A program made the translations under genes and the position numbers. Below, piece by piece: positions 1-9,193 of a DNA stretch of 64,000 nt; position 1 is the first letter of the stretch, and each line of letters begins with the position of its first letter. The notes under the pieces are model-generated. The model ran no database searches. It saw only the letters and a list, made by a program, of their open reading frames with translations, and was not told the DNA's origin. Source of the DNA: Ancylobacter sp. IITR112 (GTDB lineage Bacteria > Pseudomonadota > Alphaproteobacteria > Rhizobiales > Xanthobacteraceae); the NCBI RefSeq assembly GCF_041415945.1, contig NZ_JBGCUS010000001.1, forward strand, positions 3,224,001 through 3,288,000, written 5' to 3'.

Positions 1-2
1 TC

Positions 3-497
3 GCCGCCTATGTCCGCGTGACGGACAAGCTCTCGGACTATGTCGGCTATCTCGCCGCGTCGCTGATCTTCGCCATGGGCGGCGTCCTGATGTTCGATGC
101 GGTGACCCGCAACCTCATCAAGATGCCGGTGCACTGGGCGGTGGAACTGACCCAGTTCATGCTCGCCGCCTATTACTTCATGGGCGGCCCGTTCACGCTC
201 AAGAACAATGAGCATGTGCGGATGGACCTCTGGTATTCGACCCTGTCGGAGCGCGGCAAGGCGAAGATGGACCTCGCCACCGTCTGGTGCCTGATCTTCT
301 ATCTCGGCGTGCTGCTCGCCGGCTCCATTTCCAGCCTGCAATACGCCATCGCCACCAATGAGAAACGCTTCTCGATCTGGAATCCGTCGGTGATTCCGAT
401 CAAGGCGCTGCTCACCGTCTGCCTCGTCCTGATGCTGATGCAGGCCTTCGCGCTGGTCTTCAAGCACATCGCCACCCTGCGGGGGGAGAAGCTCTGA
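3..497 (+). CDS. dctQ: TRAP transporter small permease (DctQ), 5' end cut by window
   Basis: This is the small membrane subunit of a tripartite ATP-independent periplasmic transporter, which joins the substrate-binding protein cycle to the large permease in the inner membrane. The protein has about four hydrophobic segments and the DctQ-type signature around VELTQFMLAAYYFMGG. The frame is open to the window edge. GTG at 18 is the first possible start inside the window, but DctQ proteins normally begin some residues earlier, so the true start is probably outside. The stop codon overlaps the start of the next gene by one base (TGATG), which implies translational coupling. The substrate cannot be read from this subunit. 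Confidence 0.88.
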   Translation, partial: AAYVRVTDKLSDYVGYLAASLIFAMGGVLMFDAVTRNLIKMPVHWAVELTQFMLAAYYFMGGPFTLKNNEHVRMDLWYSTLSERGKAKMDLATVWCLIFYLGVLLAGSISSLQYAIATNEKRFSIWNPSVIPIKALLTVCLVLMLMQAFALVFKHIATLRGEKL

Positions 498-1834
498 TGA
501 CCTATGAGATGATCGCGCTGCTGATGTTCGCGTCGATGGTGCTGGCGCTGATCAGCGGCCAGTTGGTCTTCGCCGGCATCGGCTTCGTCGCCTCTGCCGC
601 CGCGCTGCTGCTCTACGGCCCCGGCGCGATGGACCTGCCGTTCAACCAGGTGTTCAAGCTGTTCAACTGGTACGCGATGCTGACCCTGCCCATGTTCATC
701 TATATGGGCTACATCCTCGCGGAATCCGGCATTGCGGAGGATCTGTACCGGGCACTGCATGTCTGGTTCGGGCGCTTCACCGGCGGCCTCGCCATCGGCA
801 CCATCTTCCTCATGGTCATCATCTCGGCGATGAACGGGCTGTCCGTCGCCGGCATGGCCATCGGCGCCACCATCGCTTTGCCGGAAATGATCCGCCGCGG
901 CTATGACAAGGTGCTGATTTCGGGCGTGGTGCAGGGCGGTTCCTCGCTCGGCATCCTCATCCCGCCCTCGGTCGTGCTGGTACTCTACGGCATGATTGCC
1001 CGCCAGCCGGTGTCGAAGCTGTGGTTCGCCGGCGTCGGGCCGGGCCTGCTGATGGCCGCGCTGTTCATTCTCTACATCTATGTCCGCGTGAAGCTGAACC
1101 CGAAGCTGGCGCCTGCGCTGACGGACGAAGAGCTGAACATGCCGCTGCGCGAGAAGCTCGCGCTGGCGCGGGCGGGCATCATTCCCTTCGCCATCTTCTT
1201 CTTCATGACCGGGCTGTTCGTCTTCGGCGTCACCAGCCTGGTGGAAAGCTCGGCGGTCGGCGCCACCACGGCGACGCTGGCGGCCCTCGCCAAGCGCCGG
1301 CTGAACTGGCCGGTGCTGCGCGACACCGCGCTGAAGACGCTGAACGTCTCCTGCATGTTCATGTGGTTGATCCTCGCCGCGCTCGCCTTCGGCACCGTGT
1401 TCGACGGGCTCGGCGCGGTGAAGGCGGTGGAGTTCCTGTTCGTCAAGCAGTGGGACCTCAACCCCTGGACCATCATCATCATGATGCAGCTCAGCTTCAT
1501 CATCATGGGGATGTTCCTCGACGACACGGCGATGCTGGTCATCGTCGCGCCGCTCTACATACCGCTGGTCAAGGCGCTCGATCTCGGCTTCGACAACCAG
1601 CTTATCTGGTACGGCATCCTCTACACCATCACCTGCCAGATCGCCTACATCACTCCGCCCTTCGGCTACAATCTGTTCCTGATGCGCTCGCTGGCGCCGA
1701 AGGAAATCACCCTGGTCGACATCTACAAGTCGATCTGGCCATTCGCCGCGATCATGCTTTTCACCATCGTCATGCTGATGATCTTCCCGCAGATCGCGCT
1801 TTGGCTGCCCGAACACATGAACGTCAAGGGCTGA
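497..1834 (+). CDS. dctM: TRAP transporter large permease (DctM)
   Basis: This is the large permease subunit, which forms the sodium-coupled translocation path in the inner membrane. It is 445 residues long, normal for the family, and hydrophobic throughout with about a dozen membrane segments. Typical motifs are the GLSVAGMAIGATIALPEM region and the GSSLGILIPPS loop (near residues 150-160), which is the conserved Gly/Pro-rich signature of DctM proteins. It overlaps dctQ by one base and is followed 39 bp later by the binding-protein gene, so dctQMP is one operon. The ligand is unknown. Confidence 0.93.
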   Translation: MTYEMIALLMFASMVLALISGQLVFAGIGFVASAAALLLYGPGAMDLPFNQVFKLFNWYAMLTLPMFIYMGYILAESGIAEDLYRALHVWFGRFTGGLAIGTIFLMVIISAMNGLSVAGMAIGATIALPEMIRRGYDKVLISGVVQGGSSLGILIPPSVVLVLYGMIARQPVSKLWFAGVGPGLLMAALFILYIYVRVKLNPKLAPALTDEELNMPLREKLALARAGIIPFAIFFFMTGLFVFGVTSLVESSAVGATTATLAALAKRRLNWPVLRDTALKTLNVSCMFMWLILAALAFGTVFDGLGAVKAVEFLFVKQWDLNPWTIIIMMQLSFIIMGMFLDDTAMLVIVAPLYIPLVKALDLGFDNQLIWYGILYTITCQIAYITPPFGYNLFLMRSLAPKEITLVDIYKSIWPFAAIMLFTIVMLMIFPQIALWLPEHMNVKG

Positions 1835-1873
1835 GCAACAGCCCGATACTTCCCCCTTCCAGAGGAGAACAGG

Positions 1874-2986
1874 ATGACCGACGACATCAAGAAGCCCGTC
1901 ACCAAGAAGATCGACCCCGCCGCCGACGCCATTCTCGCCACCCGCCGCAGCTTCCTCGGCAAGGCGGCGCTCGGCACCGGCGCGGCGCTCGCCGGCTCGA
2001 CGCTCGCCGCGCCCGCCGTCATCGCCCAGGCCGGCACCATCAAATGGCGGCTGCAGACCTATTCCGGCGCCCCGCTCGGCGCCCATGTGATCAAGCCGCA
2101 GATCGACGCCTTCAACGCCGCCGCCAATGGCGCGATGGAGATCGAGCTTTATTACGCCGACCAGCTCGTGCCGACCTCGGACCTGTTCCGCGCCCTGCAG
2201 AGCGGCACGCTCGACGCGGTGCAGTCGGACGAGGCGACCATGGCCTCGCCGGTCGATATCGCGGTCTTCGGCGGCTACTTCCCCTTCGCCACCCGCTACA
2301 GCCTCGATGTGCCGGCGCTGTTCCGCTATTACGGCCTCAAGGACATCTGGACGGAAGCCTATGCCGAGGTGCCGAACGTCACCTGGCTGTCCACCGGCGC
2401 CTGGGACCCGCTGCACATCTTCACCGTCGACAAGCCGATCAAGAGCCTCGCCGACATGGCCGGCCTGCGCGTGTTCGGCGTGCCGACCGCCGGCAAGTTC
2501 CTCTCCAAATACGGCCTCGTGCCAGTGACCATCCCGTGGGACAACGTCGAAGTCGCGCTGCAGACCGGCGAACTCGACGGCGTCGCCTGGTGCGGCTTCA
2601 CCGAAGCCTATGAAGTCGGCTGGGCCGATGTGTGCAATTACGCGCTGACCAACTCGGTCACCGGCGCGTGGTTCGGCAGCTACTTCGCCAACACGCCGAG
2701 CTGGGACAAGGTGCCGCCGCACCTGAAGGAACTGTTCCTGATGAGCATCGACCAGTCGCATTATTACCGCGACGTCTGGTACTGGGGCGGCGAGGCCAAG
2801 CTGCGCGTCGAGGGCCAGAAGATGGAGCTGACCTCGCTGCCGCCGGCCGAATGGGCGCAGGTGGTGGCCGATTCCAAGGGCTTCTGGGACGAAGTCGCCG
2901 CGTCGAGCCCGCGCGCGGGCAAGGTCGTCGCCGCCTTCAAGAAATATGACGAGACCATGCAGAAGGCCGGCTACCCCTATCGCTGA
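1874..2986 (+). CDS. dctP: TRAP transporter substrate-binding protein (DctP family), Tat-exported
   Basis: This periplasmic solute receptor delivers its ligand to DctQM. The 370-residue protein begins with a twin-arginine leader (RRSFLGK at residues 24-30, a hydrophobic stretch, then cleavage near AQA at 51-53). It therefore probably folds before export through Tat. The mature part shows the DctP fold, including the region around VFGVPTAGKFLSKYGLVPV. It resembles the TakP/SmoM-like branch, which in general binds oxo-acids or polyols, but I cannot assign a ligand. An SD-like AGAGGAGAA precedes ATG 1874. It is the third gene of the TRAP operon, and the flavoprotein genes begin 157 bp downstream. 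Confidence 0.92.
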   Translation: MTDDIKKPVTKKIDPAADAILATRRSFLGKAALGTGAALAGSTLAAPAVIAQAGTIKWRLQTYSGAPLGAHVIKPQIDAFNAAANGAMEIELYYADQLVPTSDLFRALQSGTLDAVQSDEATMASPVDIAVFGGYFPFATRYSLDVPALFRYYGLKDIWTEAYAEVPNVTWLSTGAWDPLHIFTVDKPIKSLADMAGLRVFGVPTAGKFLSKYGLVPVTIPWDNVEVALQTGELDGVAWCGFTEAYEVGWADVCNYALTNSVTGAWFGSYFANTPSWDKVPPHLKELFLMSIDQSHYYRDVWYWGGEAKLRVEGQKMELTSLPPAEWAQVVADSKGFWDEVAASSPRAGKVVAAFKKYDETMQKAGYPYR

Positions 2987-3034
2987 GCCGCCCGTCCGCG
3001 GCCAGTTGTCCGCGGGCCATTTGTTCGCCAACCG

Positions 3035-3058
3035 CCCCGCCATCCTGCGATGGCGGGG
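3035..3058 (+). terminator. GC-rich hairpin after dctP
   Basis: A perfect 10-bp stem with a 4-base loop (CCCCGCCATC / GATGGCGGGG) lies 48 bp after the dctP stop. Two more GC hairpins follow before the next gene. No T-tract is present, so it may stabilise or attenuate the transcript rather than terminate it cleanly. Confidence 0.5.
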
Positions 3059-3143
3059 CCCCGCGCGCCCTCCCGGCGCGCGCCGTGACCTGACGGCCGG
3101 CACCGCCGGCCCGCTTCGGCCGTGCCGATAGGAAAGGAGCGCC

Positions 3144-4559
3144 ATGCGCCCCGCCACCACCCCCCTCCCTCCAGCCACTCGCGAAACCTTCGATGTCGCC
3201 GTCATCGGCGCGGGCGTGGTCGGCTGCGCCGTGGTGCGCCGCCTCACCCTCGCCGGCGCCCGGGTGGTGCTGATCGAGAAGGGCAGCGACATCCTCTCCG
3301 GCGCCTCCAAGGCCAACAGCGCCATTCTGCACACCGGCTTCGACGCCCCGCCCGGCAGCCTGGAGCTGGAGCTGATCAAGGCCGGACGCGCCGAATATCT
3401 CGCCATCGCCGACACGCTCGGCCTCTCGCTGGTGAAGACCGGCGCGCTGGTCTGTGCCTGGAGCGCCGCCGAGGCGGACAAGCTGGAAGCCATCGCCGCG
3501 CAGGGCCGGGCCAATGGCATCGACGCGCTGACGCTGCTCTCCGGCCGAGAGGCCCGCGCCACCATGCCCGGCCTCTCCGATCGGCTGGTGGCGGCGATCG
3601 AGGTGGTGGACGAGCACATTATCGACCCCTGGACCGCGCCGCTCGCCTATCTGACCCAAGCGGTGAAGCTCGGCGCGCAGGTGCTGCGCCAGGCCGAGCT
3701 GATCGAAGGCCGCTATGCCGGCGACTGGCACCTGACCACAAGCGCCGGTGCCCTGCGCGCCCGCGCGGTGGTCAACACCGCCGGCCTTTATGGCGACATT
3801 GTCGATGCCCGGCTCGGCTTCGCCCCGCAATTCGAGATACGCCCGCGCAAGGGCCAGTTCGTAGTTCTGGACAAGGCGGCCGCTGCGCATGTGCCGCGCA
3901 TCGTGCTTCCCGTGCCGACCGAGATCACCAAGGGCGTGGTCGTCTGCCCCACCGCCTTCGGCAATGTACTGATCGGCCCCACCGCCGAGGAACAGGACGA
4001 CCGCGTGCGTGCCACTGTGGAAACCGCGACATTGGAGAGCCTGCTGGCGCGCGGGGCCGAGATCGTGCCGGCACTGGCCGGCATGCCGGTCACCGCCGTC
4101 TATGCCGGCCTGCGCCCGGCGAGCGAGAGCAAGGCCTACCGCATCTTCGCCCGGCCGGAGAGCCGCGCCGTCACGCTTGGCGGCATCCGCTCCACCGGGC
4201 TCAGCGCCGCGCTCGGCCTCGCCCGGCATGCGCTGGGGCTGATCGAAGGCTTCGGCCTCGGCCTCACGCCGGTCACCGCCGCCCCGCAGGTGCGCCTGCC
4301 CAACCTCACCGAGACGCTGCCGCGCGACTGGCAGCAGGCCGACCACGGCGAGATCGTCTGCCATTGCGAACTGGTGACCAAGCGCGAGATCGAGGCGGCG
4401 CTCGCCTCCGAGGTGCCGCCCGGCGATTTCGGCGGGCTGCGCCGACGCACCCGCGCCGGCATGGGCCGCTGCCAGGGCTTCTACTGCAATGCCCGCCTCG
4501 CCGACATGACCCAGGGCCGGCTGGCCGAACCGCTCGCCGTGGCGGGAGACCCCGCATGA
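3144..4559 (+). CDS. GlpA-like FAD-dependent oxidoreductase with C-terminal [2Fe-2S] (BFD-like) domain
   Basis: This is a glycerol-3-phosphate-dehydrogenase-like flavoprotein (DAO fold) of 471 residues. The N-terminus has the dinucleotide motif GAGVVG (22-27) followed by the VVLIEKG beta strand. The C-terminal region has four cysteines at 406, 408, 443 and 448 (CHC ... GRCQGFYC), the BFD-like [2Fe-2S] arrangement seen in GlpA. A strong SD (AGGAAAGGAG) precedes ATG 3144. It overlaps the next flavoprotein gene by 4 bp (ATGA), and a glycerol-type kinase follows. Oxidation of glycerol 3-phosphate or a related polyol phosphate is inferred from family and context. Related L-2-hydroxyacid oxidases share the fold, so the substrate is uncertain. 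Confidence 0.82.
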   Translation: MRPATTPLPPATRETFDVAVIGAGVVGCAVVRRLTLAGARVVLIEKGSDILSGASKANSAILHTGFDAPPGSLELELIKAGRAEYLAIADTLGLSLVKTGALVCAWSAAEADKLEAIAAQGRANGIDALTLLSGREARATMPGLSDRLVAAIEVVDEHIIDPWTAPLAYLTQAVKLGAQVLRQAELIEGRYAGDWHLTTSAGALRARAVVNTAGLYGDIVDARLGFAPQFEIRPRKGQFVVLDKAAAAHVPRIVLPVPTEITKGVVVCPTAFGNVLIGPTAEEQDDRVRATVETATLESLLARGAEIVPALAGMPVTAVYAGLRPASESKAYRIFARPESRAVTLGGIRSTGLSAALGLARHALGLIEGFGLGLTPVTAAPQVRLPNLTETLPRDWQQADHGEIVCHCELVTKREIEAALASEVPPGDFGGLRRRTRAGMGRCQGFYCNARLADMTQGRLAEPLAVAGDPA

Positions 4560-5782
4560 GCGCGGCCGATATCATCATCGTCGGCGGCGGGCCGGCCGGC
4601 GTCGCGGCGGCAGTGGAACTGCGCCGCCGGGGCGTCGGGCGCGTCCTTGTGCTGGAGCGCGAGCCGCATCTGGGCGGCGCCACCCGCCATTGCCGCCATT
4701 CCCCCTTCGGCATGCGTGAATTCGGCCGGGTCTATCTCGGCGCGGCCTATGGAAGGCGGCTGGAACGCGAGGCCGCGCGGGCCGGCGTCGAGGTCCGCAC
4801 CGGCCATTCCGTGGTGCGGATCGAGACCGGCGGGCGCGTGGTCGTCACCTGCCCACGCGGGGTGGAAACGCTTGCCGCCCGGCGCCTGCTGATCGCCACC
4901 GGCATTCGCGAGACGCCACGCTCCGCCCGCCTCATCTCCGGCGACCGGCCGGTCGGCGTGCTCACGACAGGCGCGCTGCAGGCCTATGTCGCCTTTCACC
5001 GGCTGATGCCGTTCACCCGCCCGCTGATCGTCGGCTCGGAACTGGTCAGCCTTTCCGCCGTGCTCACCTGCAGGAGCCACGGCGCCCGCCCGGTGGCGAT
5101 GATCGAGCCCGGCCCGCAGCCGCTGGTGCCGGCGCCGCTGATGGCGTTTCCGCGCCTGATGGGTGTGCCGTTCCATGCGGGCGCGGAGCTGGTCGATATT
5201 CGCGGCGGCGGCCGGGTGGAAGCGGCCAGTGTGCGGCTCGCCGACGGCACAATGCGCGATTATGCCTGCGACGGCGTGCTGTTCACCGGCCGCTTCACCC
5301 CGGAATCGGCGCTGCTGCGGCAATCGCCGATCGGCGTCGCCTTCGGCAGTTCCGGCCCGGCCGTCGATCCGTTCGGCCGCACCGCCGACCGCCACGTCTT
5401 TGCCGCCGGCAATCTGTTGCGGGCGGTGGAGACCGGCGGCTGGGCGTTCCGCGAGGGGCGCGCCGTCGGGCGGGCCATCGCCGAGGATCTCGCGCGCGAC
5501 GAGACGGGCGATTCCGTGCTGCTTCCCGTCACCTTCGATCCGCCGGTCAAGCTGGTGGTGCCCGGGCTTATCCGGCGCGGAGCGAGCGGCGTACTGGCAT
5601 TGCCGGATTTCCAGCTACGTTTTCTCCGCCGCGCGCGCGGGCGTCTGTCGCTGCTGGTCGACGGGCGCGAGATGTGGACGGCGAACCGGACATGGCTGCC
5701 CGAGCGGCGCATCCTCGTGCCGATCCCGCCCGCCGTGCTGACCGCCGCCGCCGTGCATTTCCGCTTTGAGGAGACGGCGTGA
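4556..5782 (+). CDS. NAD(P)/FAD-dependent oxidoreductase, partner of the GlpA-like protein
   Basis: This second flavoprotein has 408 residues. It has a Rossmann motif GGGPAG (10-15), a single-Cys region near HC at residues 45-46, and a second nucleotide-binding region before a FTGRFTPES motif. It resembles HcnB-type and NOX-type subunits that form heteromeric dehydrogenases with a GlpA-like subunit. ATG 4556 overlaps the previous stop. The C-terminal ~90 residues (after the FAD/NAD core) form a small extra domain I do not recognise. It probably passes electrons between the GlpA-like subunit and NAD or the quinone pool, which is inferred from neighbourhood. No GlpC-like membrane anchor and no DUF1667 subunit is encoded nearby. 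Confidence 0.78.
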   Translation: MSAADIIIVGGGPAGVAAAVELRRRGVGRVLVLEREPHLGGATRHCRHSPFGMREFGRVYLGAAYGRRLEREAARAGVEVRTGHSVVRIETGGRVVVTCPRGVETLAARRLLIATGIRETPRSARLISGDRPVGVLTTGALQAYVAFHRLMPFTRPLIVGSELVSLSAVLTCRSHGARPVAMIEPGPQPLVPAPLMAFPRLMGVPFHAGAELVDIRGGGRVEAASVRLADGTMRDYACDGVLFTGRFTPESALLRQSPIGVAFGSSGPAVDPFGRTADRHVFAAGNLLRAVETGGWAFREGRAVGRAIAEDLARDETGDSVLLPVTFDPPVKLVVPGLIRRGASGVLALPDFQLRFLRRARGRLSLLVDGREMWTANRTWLPERRILVPIPPAVLTAAAVHFRFEETA

Positions 5783-7176
5783 TGCGCGTCGCCGCCATCG
5801 ACCAGGGCACCACCTCCACCCGCTGCCTCGTTGTCGAGCCCGACGGCACGGCGCGGCTGGTTGCCAGCCTCGTTCACGCCCAGCACCACCCCGCGGCGGG
5901 GCGGGTGGAGCACGACCCGGCCGAACTGCTGCGCAACATCCGCAAGGTGCTGGCCGCCGCCGGCAAGGTGGACGCCATCGCCCTCGCCAATCAGGGCGAG
6001 AGCTGCCTCGCCTGGGACGCGGTGACCGGCGAGGCCCTCTCCCCGGTCATCGTCTGGCAGGATGCACGCACCGCCGATGCCCTCGCGGCCTGCCCGGCGA
6101 AAGAGGCGGATCGGTCGCGAGCGATTTGCGGCCTGCCGCTCGACCCTTATTTCTCCGGCTCCAAGCTTGCCTGGCTGATGGAGAACGTTCCCGCCGTCGC
6201 TACCGCGCAGGCGACCGGACGGCTGCGGCTCGGCACCACCGACGCCTATTTCCTCGACCGGCTGACCGGAACCTTCGCCACCGATCCCGCCACCGCCTCG
6301 CGCACCGGCCTGCTCGATCTCGCCACCGGACGGTGGAGCCAGGAATTGTGCGACCTGCACGGCGTGCCGCGCGATTTCCTGCCGCCCATCCGCGCCGTCG
6401 ACGCCGGCTTCGGCACGCTGGACGGCGTGCCGGTGCGGGTCTCCATCGTCGACCAGCAGGCGGCGCTGTACGGCCATGGCTGCCGGGCGCCGGGTGAGGC
6501 CAAGATCACCTTCGGCACCGGCGCCTTCCTGCTTGCCGTCGCGGGAGATGAACGCCCCGAGGCGGACGGCCTGCTCCCGACCATCGCCTGGCAGCGTGCC
6601 GGGGAGCGTCCGGTCTTCGCCGTCGAGGGCGGGGTCTATGATGCCGGCGCGGCGCTGGAATGGCTGCGGCGGCTTGGTCTCTACACCGACACCGCCGAAC
6701 TGGACGGGTTCACGGGGCCATCGGCGCTGAGCCGGGGACTGGTGTTCGTGCCGGCGCTGTCAGGTCTTGCCGCACCCTATTGGGACCGCAAGGCGGCACC
6801 GCTGTTCATCGGCATGGAGGCGGCGACCGGGCGGCACGACATGGTGCGGGCGGCGCTGGAAGGCATCGCCCTGCTCACGGTCGGGCTGATTGACGCCGCG
6901 GAGCGGGCCGGGGCGCCGATCCCCGCCCTTTCCATTGATGGCGGCCTGTCGCAAAGCGCCTATTTCGCCCGCTTCCTCGCCGCGGCGAGCGGGCGCACCG
7001 TCAATGTGCCGGCCATGCACGAAATGACCGCACTCGGCCTCGCCGCGCTGTGCGGCCGGGACTTCGCCGCCCTGCCCGTCGCGATGCGCCGCTTCGCGCC
7101 GGACGGCTCGGTCAGCGCCGAGGACCGCGCCCGCTTCGCCGCCGCCGTGGAGAAGAGCCGGGGCTGGCGGGCCTGA
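5782..7176 (+). CDS. glpK: FGGY-family carbohydrate kinase, glycerol kinase-like
   Basis: This is an ATP-dependent sugar or polyol kinase of 464 residues, a little shorter than typical GlpK (about 500). The N-terminus IDQGTTSTRCLV is the phosphate-1 motif of glycerol kinases, FGTGAFLL is the central glycine loop, and GGLSQSAYFARFLA is the adenosine-binding motif near the C-terminus. ATG 5782 shares its first base with the upstream stop (TGATG). GTG 5779, one codon earlier, is also possible. Together with the two flavoproteins it suggests phosphorylation followed by oxidation of glycerol or a close analogue imported by the TRAP system. Substrate specificity is inferred. Confidence 0.82.
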   Translation: MRVAAIDQGTTSTRCLVVEPDGTARLVASLVHAQHHPAAGRVEHDPAELLRNIRKVLAAAGKVDAIALANQGESCLAWDAVTGEALSPVIVWQDARTADALAACPAKEADRSRAICGLPLDPYFSGSKLAWLMENVPAVATAQATGRLRLGTTDAYFLDRLTGTFATDPATASRTGLLDLATGRWSQELCDLHGVPRDFLPPIRAVDAGFGTLDGVPVRVSIVDQQAALYGHGCRAPGEAKITFGTGAFLLAVAGDERPEADGLLPTIAWQRAGERPVFAVEGGVYDAGAALEWLRRLGLYTDTAELDGFTGPSALSRGLVFVPALSGLAAPYWDRKAAPLFIGMEAATGRHDMVRAALEGIALLTVGLIDAAERAGAPIPALSIDGGLSQSAYFARFLAAASGRTVNVPAMHEMTALGLAALCGRDFAALPVAMRRFAPDGSVSAEDRARFAAAVEKSRGWRA

Positions 7177-7194
7177 CTTGGGCGGGTACCGGGC

Positions 7195-7971
7195 TCAGAA
7201 CACGAAATCCACCGAGGTGAGCAGCCAGCAGCCGCGCGCCCATTCGATGCGGTTGCCGGCCGCGTCGGTGTTGATCGAGCTGGTGCGGAACACCGGCGTG
7301 CCGGGGGTCAGCGCCAGCAGGTTCGCCTCTTCCGGCGTGGCGAAGCCGCCGCTGATCCGGGTTTCGGCGCGGCGATATTTCTGGATGCCATGGGCGATGA
7401 ACACATCCGTCACCGACTGGCGCCGCGAATAGACGGTGGCGAAGTCCGGCAGCAGCGCGGCGGGAAACACCTTGGTGCTGATATAGATCGGCTGCCCGTC
7501 GGCGCTGCGCACGCGGCGCAGCCGCACCACCGGCGCGCCCAGCGCGAGGCATAGATGCTCGCCGGCGGCGGCATCGGCGAATTCCTCCTCCAGCACCATC
7601 GTGGTGGTGGTGACGGCCTTGCCGTCGGCGCGCAGGCTTTCGGCGAAGCGGCTGCCGTCGCGCACCACCAGGGCCGAGGGCAGGCTGCGCACGAACACCC
7701 CCACCCCCTTGCGCGAGGTCAGGTGCCCCTCCTGCTGCAATTGCTGCAGCGCACGGCGCAGGGTGATGCGGGTGACACCGAGCTTGTCCGCCAGATGCAC
7801 CTCGCCGGGCAATTGGCTGCCAGGCCGCAAATAGCCGCTGTCGATCAGCGAGAGAATATAGTCGTAGATCTGCTGCCAGATCGGCGCATCGCGGCGCGGG
7901 CGGAACACCAGCCCGTCAAAGCCGGAAACGCCGTTCGCCGCGCCGTCTTGCGCCTTCACGCTCCTGTTCAC
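7195..7971 (-). CDS. phnF: GntR-family regulator with UTRA domain (HutC/PhnF subfamily)
   Basis: This transcription factor of 258 residues has an N-terminal GntR winged helix (about 28-96, with LPGEVHLADKLGVTRITLRR as recognition region) and a C-terminal UTRA ligand-binding domain (about 110-258). GTG 7971 is chosen because the longer frame upstream is Arg/Trp-rich and lies inside phnM. It follows phnM by 4 bp and is probably co-transcribed with it. Two identical 12-bp sites in the phnM/phnD intergenic region have the TATAGAC core seen in PhnF/HutC operators, so autoregulation and control of the phosphonate genes is likely. It converges with glpK (18 bp gap), so control of the glycerol module is possible but no site is seen there. 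Confidence 0.8.
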   Translation of the reverse strand: MNRSVKAQDGAANGVSGFDGLVFRPRRDAPIWQQIYDYILSLIDSGYLRPGSQLPGEVHLADKLGVTRITLRRALQQLQQEGHLTSRKGVGVFVRSLPSALVVRDGSRFAESLRADGKAVTTTTMVLEEEFADAAAGEHLCLALGAPVVRLRRVRSADGQPIYISTKVFPAALLPDFATVYSRRQSVTDVFIAHGIQKYRRAETRISGGFATPEEANLLALTPGTPVFRTSSINTDAAGNRIEWARGCWLLTSVDFVF

Positions 7972-7975
7972 GTCC

Positions 7976-9148
7976 CTACTCCGCCGCCTGCGCCGGACGC
8001 GCCTGATGGTCGAGGCTCCGGCGAGCATAGACGATTCGCCCCGCCACCATCGTCGCCACCACTTCCGGATGCGCCATGTCGGACGCATCGACCAGCAGAA
8101 GGTCCGCGCGCGCCCCCGCTTCCAGCCGGCCGCGATCGGTGAGCCGCGCCACCCGCGCCGGATTGGCGGAGACGAGCGGCCAGTGGCGCGCCAGCGCGTC
8201 GGGGTCGCCCGCCGCGAGGGCGAAGGCAGCGTAGAGCGGAGAGGGGTAGTGATAATCGCTGGTCAGCACGGTGCAGCGCCCGGCGGCAATGGCCTCCGCC
8301 GCGCTCTGCGCGCCATTATGGCTGCCGCCGCGCACCACATTGGGCGCGCCGAGGATCACGTCCTCGCCGGCCTCGCGGGCGGCCTGCGCGGTTTCCGGGT
8401 TCATCGGAAATTCCGAGGCCACCGCGCCCAGCGCGCGGAAGCGGGCGCGCTCCTCCGGCGAGGTCTCGTCATGGGCGAGCAGCACATTGCCCTTGGCCCG
8501 CGCGCTGGCGGCGAGGCTCTCAATGGCGGCGGGTACCTCCTGTCGCGCGCCCCACACCCGGTCGAGCAGGGCGCGATACTCGTCCGGGCTCAGGCCGGAG
8601 CGCTCGGCCATCTGGCCGATCTTGCGGGCGATGCTGCCCTTGAGCACCGAGCCGGTGGTGTGGTCGTTGAAGGCGAGGATCGGCGCGGGCGCGAGGGCGA
8701 GCCAGCCGCGCACCTCCTCCAGCGCCTCCAGCGCGAAAGTCTCCCAGCGCAGATGCAGCCGGGTGTCGCAGGCCAGGCTCGGGCGCAACGCCATCAGGCG
8801 CGCCACGAAAGCCCGCGCGGCCTCCACCGAGCGCAGTCCCGGCTCCCAGGAAATGGTGACGCCGTGAAACGCGGTGGTGATGCCGTTCGCCACCAATTGC
8901 CGGTCGGTGTCGCGCAGCGCCAGCGTCATGTCGAAGCGCACGCCCGGGCGCGGCATGATCTGGCGCTCGAAAGCATCGCCATGGATGTCGACAATGCCCG
9001 GCAGCACCAGCAGCCCGCCCGCGTCGATCACCCGCGCCGGCTCGGCATGGGCTGCCTCTCCGGCCAGATGCGCCCCGCTCACCACCAGCGGCCGGTCGCT
9101 CCACCCGGCCGCGCCCAGCACCCGTCCATTCTCGATCCGTACGCTCAT
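7976..9148 (-). CDS. phnM: PhnM, alpha-D-ribose 1-methylphosphonate 5-triphosphate diphosphatase
   Basis: This amidohydrolase-superfamily enzyme of the C-P lyase pathway releases pyrophosphate from ribose 1-phosphonate 5-triphosphate. The 390-residue protein has the metal-binding DIHGDAFER motif and the GVTISWEPG segment typical of PhnM, followed by late His/Asp residues around LTSDYHYPSPL. ATG 9148 is preferred to GTG 9151, as a GGCGAGG sequence lies upstream. The rest of the C-P lyase core (phnGHIJKL) is not in the window. It is co-oriented with the GntR regulator and divergent from phnDCE. Confidence 0.9.
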   Translation of the reverse strand: MSVRIENGRVLGAAGWSDRPLVVSGAHLAGEAAHAEPARVIDAGGLLVLPGIVDIHGDAFERQIMPRPGVRFDMTLALRDTDRQLVANGITTAFHGVTISWEPGLRSVEAARAFVARLMALRPSLACDTRLHLRWETFALEALEEVRGWLALAPAPILAFNDHTTGSVLKGSIARKIGQMAERSGLSPDEYRALLDRVWGARQEVPAAIESLAASARAKGNVLLAHDETSPEERARFRALGAVASEFPMNPETAQAAREAGEDVILGAPNVVRGGSHNGAQSAAEAIAAGRCTVLTSDYHYPSPLYAAFALAAGDPDALARHWPLVSANPARVARLTDRGRLEAGARADLLLVDASDMAHPEVVATMVAGRIVYARRSLDHQARPAQAAE

Positions 9149-9193
9149 CACTGCCTCGCCGTCACCCGGTCGCTGTCACGTATGCGTCATACG

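Noticed and set aside
299..3619. Very long minus-strand open frame (1106 codons) across the TRAP and flavoprotein genes
   Set aside because: It is antisense to four clear genes, rich in Arg/Gly/His/Asp, and has no family resemblance. High-GC DNA gives such frames.
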